Shown: piece after piece, positions 1 to 6,468 of the stretch | How the letters are laid out: the number at the start of each line of letters is the position of its first letter | How positions within the stretch are numbered: position 1 is the stretch's first letter | NCBI GenBank assembly: GCA_029261675.1 | Contig: JAJDBA010000039.1 | Span: 1 to 8,968 of the forward strand | Direction of reading: 5' to 3' | DNA length: 8,968 bases | Origin: Nitrospinaceae bacterium | GTDB taxonomy: Bacteria; Nitrospinota; Nitrospinia; Nitrospinales; VA-1 | Translations under genes and position numbers: made by a program | Notes under the pieces: model-generated | What the model was told of the DNA's origin: nothing | Seen by the model: the letters and a program-made list of their open reading frames with translations, nothing else | The model's database searches: none

Positions 1-34
1 ACAACATAATTTGTATATGCATTTTATTTTTTTT

Positions 35-64
35 TTGCAGGTATAACAGAATATTATTTATAAT
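35..64 (+). promoter_or_regulatory. Putative sigma70-type promoter of the cobalamin operon
   Basis: A perfect TATAAT box lies at 59-64. A weak -35 match, TTGCAG (TTG conserved only), lies at 35-40, giving an 18-base spacer. Transcription would start near 70-72, just after the in-frame stop TAA at 61-63 and shortly before the first gene. The surroundings are extremely AT-rich, including a run of ten T at 27-36, so a chance TATAAT is possible. No B12-box or other cobalamin riboswitch element is visible in the leader, but the window starts too close to exclude one further upstream. Confidence 0.4.
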
Positions 65-117
65 ACAACTCAACACTCATTAATAACGTAAATAATATCA
101 AAAATAAAACGACTCTA

Positions 118-1350
118 TTGACAGGAGGTAGCCGCAGCGGGAAAAGTGGACACGCCTTAAAGCTATCCGAAAAATACAATAAAAAACTCTTTCTTGCTAC
201 CGCTGAACCTTTAGATGATGAAATGCAGGAACGGATTAAAAGGCATCAGGCTGAACGAGGAAAAGATTGGACAACCCTGGAAGAACCATTAGATATAACA
301 GGGGTCATGAAGAAGGAATTCAATAACTACGAAGTACTGGTCTTAGATTGCATAACCTTGTGGTTAAGTAATTTAATAATGAGTGGAGCAGATCGGGAGG
401 CAATCTTAACCAAGTTGCATCAGTTTATAGGAGAATGCAAACAATCCAACGCCCATATCATTGTCATCACTAACGAGCTCGGGTCCGGCATTATTCCAAT
501 GGACGCCTCCGTCCGCTCCTTTCGGGATGTAGCTGGAGAAGCCAATCAGATTCTCGCATCCGAATTTGATGAAGTGATCAATATGGTTTCAGGCATACCT
601 GTCGTCATTAAAAGTGCCAGCAGCACAAGCGAAGACAAACTCAAACCTACCGATTCAGAGCATGAGTTTTCTCCTCAAAAAAAGCAGGGACTGTATGAAG
701 CCATTTATAAGCGACGAGATATTCGTCATTTTAATTCTAAAAAAGTTAACCCTGAAGCCTTGGGACGCGTTCTAGATGCCGCTCATCACGCCGGCTCAGT
801 CGGTTATATGCAACCTTGGAATTTCATGGTTATTGATGACCCTCAGATAAAGAATAAAGTTGCTCAAAATTTTAAAAAAGCTAATGAAGAAGCCGCTCTA
901 AAATTCAGCGACGAACGCCAGGAGCTTTACAACTCTCTCAAGTTGGAAGGCATCGAAGATGCCGCAATAAATATCTGCGTAACTTCTGACCGCAACCGCT
1001 TTGGCCCCAATGTATTGGGAAGAAATACAGCCATTGACACGGATCTTTTCAGCACCTGTTGCGCTGTTCAGAACTTATGGTTAGCTGCCAGAGCAGAAGG
1101 TTTGGCAGTAGGTTGGGTGAGCATTTTGTCTTACGACCAGCTAAAAGAGGATCTAGACATCCCCGACCATGTGCAACCCGTGGCCTATTTATGCGTCGGA
1201 CACACAGAGGCTTTCTATCCTAAACCTATGCTCGAAACAAAGGGATGGGCGAAACGCCTTCCGGTAGAAAAGCTTATTTACTACAACAAATGGCAGGGAA
1301 CATCCACTGACTTTAAGGTTCGGTTTTCTGACAATATCAAAGATGATTGA
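118..1350 (+). CDS. CobU-BluB fusion: adenosylcobinamide kinase/guanylyltransferase fused to 5,6-dimethylbenzimidazole synthase
   Basis: This is a 410-residue two-domain cytoplasmic enzyme. Residues 1-165 are a nearly complete CobU/CobP domain that phosphorylates adenosylcobinamide and transfers GMP to it. It has a P-loop GGSRSGKS, a family-typical ATAEPLDDEMQERI segment followed by His43 (candidate guanylylated histidine), DCITLWLSNL, and the VTNELGSGIIP...RSFRDVAGE block. Residues 166-190 are a polar linker rich in Ser, Lys and Glu. Residues 191-393 are BluB, the flavin-destructase that makes DMB from FMNH2 and O2. It shows KRRDIRHF (Asp201), AGSVGYMQPWNF and VGWVSIL (Ser335); Asp201 and Ser335 probably match the conserved Asp and Ser of rhizobial BluB. 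The start is uncertain. TTG at 118 leaves only Met-Thr before the P-loop and lacks a Shine-Dalgarno site. The frame stays open back to 64, and an ATC (97) or ATT (79) start would restore the first beta strand (KTTLLTGG). The gene overlaps the next one by 8 bases. Confidence 0.9.
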   Translation: MTGGSRSGKSGHALKLSEKYNKKLFLATAEPLDDEMQERIKRHQAERGKDWTTLEEPLDITGVMKKEFNNYEVLVLDCITLWLSNLIMSGADREAILTKLHQFIGECKQSNAHIIVITNELGSGIIPMDASVRSFRDVAGEANQILASEFDEVINMVSGIPVVIKSASSTSEDKLKPTDSEHEFSPQKKQGLYEAIYKRRDIRHFNSKKVNPEALGRVLDAAHHAGSVGYMQPWNFMVIDDPQIKNKVAQNFKKANEEAALKFSDERQELYNSLKLEGIEDAAINICVTSDRNRFGPNVLGRNTAIDTDLFSTCCAVQNLWLAARAEGLAVGWVSILSYDQLKEDLDIPDHVQPVAYLCVGHTEAFYPKPMLETKGWAKRLPVEKLIYYNKWQGTSTDFKVRFSDNIKDD

Positions 1351-2479
1351 TAATAATAAATCACAGATCGCAAACACCCCCTACCCCACTCATGGAGGAA
1401 ATTCGCGTGCTATAGCTGAAGCCTCTGGAGCAGATCCAGATAAAATCATTGATTTTAGTGCAAGCATAAATCCGTTATCACCTCCAGGTTGCGTGTCACA
1501 ATTATTATTGGAGACACCACGACTCCTACAACAATATCCCGATCCGCATTGTTCCATAATCACTGAAAGAATATCTAAAGCCACAGAAATACCTAAGGAG
1601 TGGATCCGTGTTACAAATGGTTCCACCGAAATGATCTATCTCTTACCTCATTTATTTACTGAGAAAGAAGAAGTCGCCATTCTTGATCCGTGCTTCTCCG
1701 AGTATGAAAAGGCATTTCTGGCATTCGACATTCAAACGCATTCAATCCCACTAAATGCCACTAAAGGTTTTCAAGTCGATCCTATCTCGCTATTTTCCAG
1801 GCTAGATATGATCCGGCAACTCGGAGCCATCGTTTTGGGAAATCCTGCGAGTCCAACAGGCAAACTTTATGGGGAGCTCTTGGTCCCTTTACAGGAATAC
1901 TGCGAGGAACGTAATACCATTTTAATTGTCGATGAGGCTTTTATTGATTTCACTTCCATTCAGAACTCTGCTTGGAATTTAATAAAGAATAAAACTAACC
2001 TGATTTTAATTCGATCACTCACAAAATTTTATTCGATTCCTGGTCTTAGAGTTGGATATGGAATCCTACATCCTGAGAAAATTAGAAAAATTGCTCCTCG
2101 CCAATATCCCTGGTCTGTAAACGCTTTGGCTCAGACCGTGGGTGCCGAGGTCATTTTAGACAAGGCTTTTCAAGAGAAAACTCGATCTTGGACTCAAAAT
2201 GAAAGAAGCTTCATGTTTCAAGCTCTTAATGCCATCAGCGCAATCGAAGTATTTCCTTCAGAAACTAATTATTTATTATTCCGTATTCGGGACGGTAGCG
2301 AACCAATGGACTTATATCAGTATTTACTATCCCAATCTCTACTCATAAGGAACTGTGGAAATTTTAAAGGACTCGATGAAAGCTTTTTTCGAATCTCACT
2401 TAAAGAGCGACAAGAAAACCAGAAATTGGAAGATTCAATTTCCTGTTATTTTTCATCTTATAAGGCCTCGAAAAAATGA
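1343..2479 (+). CDS. L-threonine-O-3-phosphate decarboxylase (CobD/CobC family, PLP-dependent)
   Basis: This 378-residue fold-type I PLP enzyme is expected to decarboxylate L-threonine phosphate to (R)-1-amino-2-propanol phosphate, the arm that joins the corrin ring to the nucleotide loop. The family start block HGGNSRAIAEASG followed by IIDFSASINPLSPPG (residues 17-49) separates it from the closely related histidinol-phosphate aminotransferase. Other PLP-fold landmarks are TNGSTEMIYLL (91-101), GNPASPTG (Asn168, a variant of the usual NPxNPTG), IVDEAFIDF (Asp197), SLTKFYSIPGLRVGYG (Schiff-base Lys228) and Arg236. The length is close to that of Salmonella CobD. It starts inside the end of cobU-bluB and its stop overlaps the cbiB start (ATGA), so translation is probably coupled. 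Naming conventions clash: the same function is CobD in Salmonella and CobC in Pseudomonas, so no symbol is given. The decarboxylase role rests on family motifs and on CbiB next door. Confidence 0.88.
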   Translation: MIDNNKSQIANTPYPTHGGNSRAIAEASGADPDKIIDFSASINPLSPPGCVSQLLLETPRLLQQYPDPHCSIITERISKATEIPKEWIRVTNGSTEMIYLLPHLFTEKEEVAILDPCFSEYEKAFLAFDIQTHSIPLNATKGFQVDPISLFSRLDMIRQLGAIVLGNPASPTGKLYGELLVPLQEYCEERNTILIVDEAFIDFTSIQNSAWNLIKNKTNLILIRSLTKFYSIPGLRVGYGILHPEKIRKIAPRQYPWSVNALAQTVGAEVILDKAFQEKTRSWTQNERSFMFQALNAISAIEVFPSETNYLLFRIRDGSEPMDLYQYLLSQSLLIRNCGNFKGLDESFFRISLKERQENQKLEDSISCYFSSYKASKK

Positions 2480-3423
2480 GTTTGACTATCCAAATTGCTA
2501 TCGCCTTCATTGCCGATCTTTTACTAGGAGACCCTAAGGGATATCCTCATCCAGTAAAAATCATCGCTCGCTTGGCATATGGAACCGAGAAATTATCCAG
2601 AAGGATTTTATCTAACCAGAAACTGGCTGGCATAATCACGACAATTATAGTTCTAGTAACTTCGTTTTTAATGGTGTGGTTAATGATCCTGGGGTTCTCC
2701 TATATTCATCCTTCGTTGGGTTTGGTGGCTTCCATATTTTTCATTTATACAACCCTTTCCGTGCGGAGCCTTTTTGATGAAAGCCGGCCTATATTTCAGC
2801 ATCTCAGGAAAAACAATATAAATAAAGCTCGGGAGAGTTTGTCAAGAATTGTGGGTCGAGACACTACCCATTTAGAGGAAGATCAAATAGTAAGAGCCAC
2901 TGTCGAAACGGTTGCCGAAAGTACCGTCGATGGAATAATCGCCCCCTTATTTTTTGCTGTTTTAGGGGGAGCTCCCTTAGCAATAGCTTACAAAGCAATA
3001 AACACCATGGATTCCTTATTTGGCTACAAAAATGAAACTTACCGAGACTTTGGTTGGGCCCCTGCCCGGTTCGACGACCTTGCAAACTGGTTACCAGCGC
3101 GCTTATCCATGCCTATCATAGCCTTGGGAGCCATTCTTTCTGGATTAAATGGGAAAAAAGCATGGGCTATTGCCCGTCGCGATGGCAGAAAACATCCTAG
3201 TCCAAACTCGGGTATTCCTGAAGCAGCAATGGCAGGTGCATTGGGTGTTCAGCTTGGAGGGATCAGCTATTATTCAGGAATTGAAAACAAAAAACCTCTC
3301 TTAGGTGACCCAGACCAGAAATTACAATTCCCAAACATAGTTCAAAGTCAAAAATTAATGTTTGTATCGGCATTTTTAGCTCTGGTAGTTTTTCTAATTT
3401 ATGACAATTTTCAAATTATTTAA
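2476..3423 (+). CDS. cbiB: Adenosylcobinamide-phosphate synthase CbiB (CobD in the Pseudomonas scheme)
   Basis: This 315-residue integral membrane enzyme amidates adenosylcobyric acid with the aminopropanol (phosphate) arm to give cobinamide (phosphate). It has the family N-terminus, ADLLLGDPKGYPHPV (residues 13-27), and the strongly conserved ETVAESTVDGIIAPLFF (144-160). Further blocks are INTMDSLFGYKN (175-186), FGWAPARFDDLANWLPAR (192-209) and RKHPSPNSGIPEAAMAGALG (238-257). Hydrophobic segments are visible at about 52-76, 80-95, 153-172, 210-223 and 294-311, consistent with several membrane spans. The length is normal for the family. The ATG overlaps the preceding stop as ATGA and there is no clear Shine-Dalgarno site, so coupling to the upstream decarboxylase is likely. 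That fits the two enzymes acting in sequence. The 3' end overlaps the longest reading of the TonB gene by 23 bases. Confidence 0.95.
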   Translation: MSLTIQIAIAFIADLLLGDPKGYPHPVKIIARLAYGTEKLSRRILSNQKLAGIITTIIVLVTSFLMVWLMILGFSYIHPSLGLVASIFFIYTTLSVRSLFDESRPIFQHLRKNNINKARESLSRIVGRDTTHLEEDQIVRATVETVAESTVDGIIAPLFFAVLGGAPLAIAYKAINTMDSLFGYKNETYRDFGWAPARFDDLANWLPARLSMPIIALGAILSGLNGKKAWAIARRDGRKHPSPNSGIPEAAMAGALGVQLGGISYYSGIENKKPLLGDPDQKLQFPNIVQSQKLMFVSAFLALVVFLIYDNFQII

Positions 3424-4426
3424 AAAACCATCCATGACTAAAAGCACTAAAAGAAATTTAAATTATCCTTTGACTATTTCAGTAGTCATTCACGGGGTAA
3501 TCATTGCTTTTTTTTCGCTCCTAGCCTTCGATTTACCGAAGAAAACAGCTAAGAAGCCACCGATACATATCAAAAAGATAATTTTTGAAAAAAAGAAAGC
3601 GGCACCAGCCAAAAAGACAAATAGTAAGAAATTAATTGAAGAGCATAAACCAACCAAAGCAGCGCAACTCTTTAGCGGAAGGAAAAGAGCACCAAAGACT
3701 CAAGCTAAACTCTTTCCGCCGAACACGGAAACTTTAAATAAGTTTATTCCAATTAACCGTGCGCCAGAAAAGCCCAATCGATTTCAAAAATCAGCCGTCA
3801 GACCAATTACCCCAATTTCGTTCGCACATCAAATCACTCAGCCTGCAACTTACAGGGCAACCGGTTTCAAACCTAAACTCAGACGAATAGAAAAAATTAA
3901 ACCAAAAAGTTTTTCAGGTTTATTATCAGTCTCAGCTACGGAGCCTGTTAAAGTGGCAGTTACAACGAAAAGTTTTTCTTCCAAGCCGATCGGCAAACCC
4001 CTTCAAATTGCCGCAATCCCTAAAGGGTTCGTCAACGATCTTCCAAGTGAAAAAAGTCTGGCTAAGCTTCCCTCAAAATCAACCCCTGGAATGGAGCTCG
4101 GGGTTACAAACTCTAACGGAGATGATTTGAAGGCACTACGAAAAGGTTATTCCTCTCAGGTTTGGAGAAGAATTGCCAATGCGAAATTTTATCCCAGAGC
4201 AGCTCGCAAACGAGAAATGGAAGGAAAACCCGTAGTTGAATTTGAATTACGAAGTGACGGACATCTAATGAGCTATTTAATTGTTCGCAGCTCGTCAAAC
4301 AAGATTTTGGATAAGGCCGCCATTGATGCGGTAAAAAATGCCAGCCCTTATCCTAACATCCCAAAATCGTTGAAACTTAAATCCATTAGATTCAAGTTAC
4401 CAATATCCTTTAAACTAAACGAATAA
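3401..4426 (+). CDS. TonB family energy transducer
   Basis: This is a 341-residue protein with the classic TonB layout. A short basic N-terminus precedes one membrane span (about 24-43) containing SVVIH (Ser27, His31). That is the Ser-x3-His pair that in E. coli TonB (Ser16/His20) contacts ExbB/ExbD. A long basic Lys/Pro-rich periplasmic spacer runs from about 46 to 245. A C-terminal TonB domain occupies about 250-341, with VWRRIANAKFYPRAAR (YP motif at 264-265), GKPVVEFELRSDG and SSSNKILDKAAIDAV. It should carry proton-motive energy from the inner membrane to outer-membrane receptors. The longest start lies inside cbiB. A second ATG at 3434 (Met12), 10 bases after the cbiB stop, is also plausible, and neither has a convincing ribosome binding site. 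No exbB, exbD or receptor gene is in the window. Its place in a cobalamin operon suggests, but does not show, a role in corrinoid or cobalt uptake. Confidence 0.87.
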   Translation: MTIFKLFKKPSMTKSTKRNLNYPLTISVVIHGVIIAFFSLLAFDLPKKTAKKPPIHIKKIIFEKKKAAPAKKTNSKKLIEEHKPTKAAQLFSGRKRAPKTQAKLFPPNTETLNKFIPINRAPEKPNRFQKSAVRPITPISFAHQITQPATYRATGFKPKLRRIEKIKPKSFSGLLSVSATEPVKVAVTTKSFSSKPIGKPLQIAAIPKGFVNDLPSEKSLAKLPSKSTPGMELGVTNSNGDDLKALRKGYSSQVWRRIANAKFYPRAARKREMEGKPVVEFELRSDGHLMSYLIVRSSSNKILDKAAIDAVKNASPYPNIPKSLKLKSIRFKLPISFKLNE

Positions 4427-4450
4427 GCTAACTGACGAACATGTTTAAAT

Positions 4451-5248
4451 ATGGAAAAGATTGAAGCCCTACCTGATGACTATGCAATATGCCTAGTGGG
4501 CCATGGAACTCGGGACAAAAATGGGGTTAATGAATTTTTAGCTCTTTCCTCCAAGCTCAAAGACCGTGAGCCTGACAGAATTGTAGAATGTGGCTTTCTG
4601 GACCTTGCAAAACCAACTTTTGAAGGAGCCATTGCCAAATGTTCTCAAGATGGAATTAATAATATAGTGGTGATACCCGGGTTATTGATATCCGCTAGCC
4701 ATGCAAAAAAGGATATACCTGACAAGATTATTAAGATGATACGCAAGTACCCCGCTTTGAATATTAAATACGGTCGCCCTTTAGGTATTCACCCCAAAAT
4801 ATTAAAAGTTTGCTCCGAACGCATTAAAACAGCTGAGAACAATTCAATATCTAGTATTGCCAGAGCGGACACATTACTATTGGCTGTAGCCCATGGCAGT
4901 AGTGATCCTGATGTGAATCCAACTACAGCAAAAGTATCTCAAATACTTCAGAAAAGCATGAAATTTGGAGGGTCAGAAACCAGTTTTATTGGAGCAAACC
5001 AGCCCTTGTTGTCTGAAGCATTGGAAACGTCCATAAAAAGGGGACCCAAGCGAATCATCGTTTTCCCGTACTTCTTGTTCAACGGAGTTTTGACCAAAAG
5101 AATTGTTTCTGTAGTCGATGATATCCAGAAAAAGCATCCTGACGTTGAACTCCTGAAGGCTCAATATTTAAACTATCACGAGTTGATTATCGATGTATTC
5201 ATGGAACGTGCTCGTGAAGCTCTATTTGAATTACAGGATGTCAATTAA
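4451..5248 (+). CDS. cbiX: Sirohydrochlorin cobaltochelatase CbiX, long two-domain form
   Basis: This 265-residue class II chelatase is expected to insert Co2+ into sirohydrochlorin, the committing step of the early-cobalt (oxygen-independent) corrin route. Two CbiX repeats are visible. Domain 1 (about 11-120) carries LVGHGTRDKNG (His18), CGFLDLAKPTFEGAI and IPGLLISASHAKKDIP (His84), which supplies the metal-binding histidine pair. Domain 2 (about 140-260) has VAHGSSDPDVN (His148), but the second histidine is replaced within FPYFLFNGVLTKRI, as is usual in two-domain forms where one half is catalytic. There is no His-rich tail or Fe-S cysteine motif such as that of the Bacillus megaterium enzyme. 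The gene starts 24 bases after tonB without an evident Shine-Dalgarno site. A sirohydrochlorin ferrochelatase (SirB-like) role cannot be fully excluded by sequence alone, but the operon favours cobalt. Confidence 0.88.
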   Translation: MEKIEALPDDYAICLVGHGTRDKNGVNEFLALSSKLKDREPDRIVECGFLDLAKPTFEGAIAKCSQDGINNIVVIPGLLISASHAKKDIPDKIIKMIRKYPALNIKYGRPLGIHPKILKVCSERIKTAENNSISSIARADTLLLAVAHGSSDPDVNPTTAKVSQILQKSMKFGGSETSFIGANQPLLSEALETSIKRGPKRIIVFPYFLFNGVLTKRIVSVVDDIQKKHPDVELLKAQYLNYHELIIDVFMERAREALFELQDVN

Positions 5249-5289
5249 ACTCGATTCTATTATCCCATATCATTTATACTAAGAAAATC

Positions 5290-6024
5290 ATGCGTCCGAT
5301 CAAACTTTTCATATCTACCAGCTTTATTCTCTTCTGCTTGACCGTTCCCCCACTCGCAGCAGAGGTATTCCAAATTGACAGCGATTTCGACGGCAAGCTG
5401 GACCAATGGCATCACAAATCGAAAGATGGAAAAATCATAAAAATCGAATACGATAAAAATGGTGATGGGAAAGTAGACCAGGTCGACAAATATGATGGCA
5501 ATGCAAAACCCATTAAGGTGGAACTGGATAGAGATTTTGATGGCACTCTCGACCAGATACAACATTACGATAAACAGTTCAATCTCACGCATATAGAAAA
5601 AGATTCAAGGAACTCCGGTCTGATCGACTGGCGAGAATTTTACTCAAATAATAACGTTGTTATCCGGCTCGAAACTGACGAAAATAAAAATGGAAAACTC
5701 GATGTCTTCCAGTTTTTTTCTGAGGATGGAGAATTACAAAAAGTGAAATATGATACATCGGGTAATGGCAATATAGACCGATGGGAGACTTTTGAAGAAA
5801 ATGAGCAGCTAAAATCTGCCGCATTCGATACCAACAATGATGGTAAAGCTGATCAGTGGCAATTTTTTCAAAATTCCACGCATCTTGAAAAAGCGGAATA
5901 CGACACAAATTTTAATGGGAAGGTTGATCGATGGGAATATTTCGATTCATCAGGCAACTTGTCCCGTGTAGAATTAGACCGTAATCACGATGGAAATCTA
6001 GATCTTATTAAGAAAAAGGAATAA
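5290..6024 (+). CDS. Exported protein of 25-residue DxDxDGxxD (EF-hand-loop-like) repeats, function unknown
   Basis: The 244-residue product begins with a Sec-type signal peptide: basic MRPIK, a hydrophobic core, and probable cleavage after PPLAA near residue 24. Residues 29-228 are eight consecutive repeats of exactly 25 residues with no insertion or deletion, followed by a 16-residue ninth. Each unit has the pattern hydrophobic-D-x-[DN]-x-[DN]-G-x-[hydrophobic]-D-x-W/hydrophobic, then an aromatic pair, then a strand ending in (I/V/L)-E. The acidic loop resembles the calcium-binding loop of EF-hand, dockerin or thrombospondin type 3 repeats, but the usual helices are not apparent. Repeat 4 (104-128) has lost several acidic positions. 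The protein is very polar, with no membrane anchor or lipobox, so it should be periplasmic, surface or secreted. It lies 41 bases after cbiX and 8 bases before the cytochrome. Calcium binding is inferred, and no cobalamin role is evident. Confidence 0.85.
   Translation: MRPIKLFISTSFILFCLTVPPLAAEVFQIDSDFDGKLDQWHHKSKDGKIIKIEYDKNGDGKVDQVDKYDGNAKPIKVELDRDFDGTLDQIQHYDKQFNLTHIEKDSRNSGLIDWREFYSNNNVVIRLETDENKNGKLDVFQFFSEDGELQKVKYDTSGNGNIDRWETFEENEQLKSAAFDTNNDGKADQWQFFQNSTHLEKAEYDTNFNGKVDRWEYFDSSGNLSRVELDRNHDGNLDLIKKKE
5374..6021 (+). repeat. In-frame tandem repeat, 75-base period, eight full units plus a partial ninth
   Basis: Units begin at 5374, 5449, 5524, 5599, 5674, 5749, 5824, 5899 and 5974; the last is cut to 48 bases before the stop codon. 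The periodicity is plain at protein level (one DxDxDGxxD loop per 25 residues) but nucleotide identity between units is low. The array is therefore old and kept by selection rather than recently amplified. The phase is exact across all units. Confidence 0.85.
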
Positions 6025-6032
6025 TATTAATT

Positions 6033-6404
6033 ATGAAATTCAATCACCTCGTTTTTCTTGTCTCAATAGCCCTATTCGGGAGTACCTCTTGCGCCCCAAA
6101 AGCCACACTTGAAGTTCCAGAAGCTTATAAAAAGGGACAAAATGCGTTCCACAAAATTTGCTCAAATTGCCATGGCTCAGATGCGATGGGAAAACATACC
6201 AAGGCACCAAAATTGATTGACGAAGAGTATCTAGCGCCTAATTTCACCGATGATGATATTCGCGAAACCATATTAAATGGCACTGGCAAAATGCCTCCTC
6301 AGAAAAAAAATGTTAGCGCTGAAGAAATCACTGAAATAATAAAATACCTTCGTTATTCACAAAAAGCAGCTGGATTAGAACCCGAGGATGAAGACGACTC
6401 TTAA
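6033..6404 (+). CDS. Small c-type cytochrome, probable lipoprotein
   Basis: This is a 123-residue mono-heme cytochrome c of class I type. The N-terminus is a signal peptide ending in STSC (Cys20), a plausible though imperfect lipobox lacking the usual Leu at -3, so the protein may be anchored by lipid in the periplasm. Heme attachment is at CSNCH (Cys43, Cys46, His47). The likely axial methionine is Met87 in NGTGKMPPQ, the usual spacing for cytochromes resembling the cytochrome c subunits of oxidases and dehydrogenases. The protein ends in an acidic tail (EPEDEDDS). The ATG lies 8 bases after the repeat-protein stop, with AAGGAAT about 12 bases upstream as a weak ribosome site at the end of that gene. 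It probably passes single electrons, but its partner cannot be named from the window. Position between cbiX and cobT is unusual. Confidence 0.88.
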   Translation: MKFNHLVFLVSIALFGSTSCAPKATLEVPEAYKKGQNAFHKICSNCHGSDAMGKHTKAPKLIDEEYLAPNFTDDDIRETILNGTGKMPPQKKNVSAEEITEIIKYLRYSQKAAGLEPEDEDDS

Positions 6405-6468
6405 TCTTTATGACTAAATCGAATTAAACAAAATAGCCTTATTCATTCTCAACCTACCCTATTGTTAT

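Noticed and set aside
27..36. Run of ten T as the tail of an upstream terminator
   Set aside because: No GC-rich stem can be seen in the 26 bases before it, and the upstream sequence is outside the window.
1..117. Possible cobalamin riboswitch ahead of the operon
   Set aside because: No B12-box-like conserved segment or GC stems are visible and the leader is nearly all A/T; the region is also shorter than a full riboswitch.
1343..2479. Histidinol-phosphate aminotransferase (HisC)
   Set aside because: The HGGN and DFSASINPLSPPG blocks and overlap with cbiB fit the threonine-phosphate decarboxylase family better.
4441..4464. Seven-codon reading frame ATG...TGA overlapping the cbiX start
   Set aside because: Too short to support as a gene, no ribosome site, and easily explained by chance in AT-rich DNA.
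5275..5280. TATACT as a -10 box for the repeat-protein gene
   Set aside because: No -35 match at a suitable distance, and the start codon would follow the transcript start almost at once; co-transcription with cbiX is simpler.
5260..5592. 110-codon open frame on the minus strand
   Set aside because: It lies antisense to the signal peptide and first repeats of a well-supported gene; its protein shows no recognisable family features.
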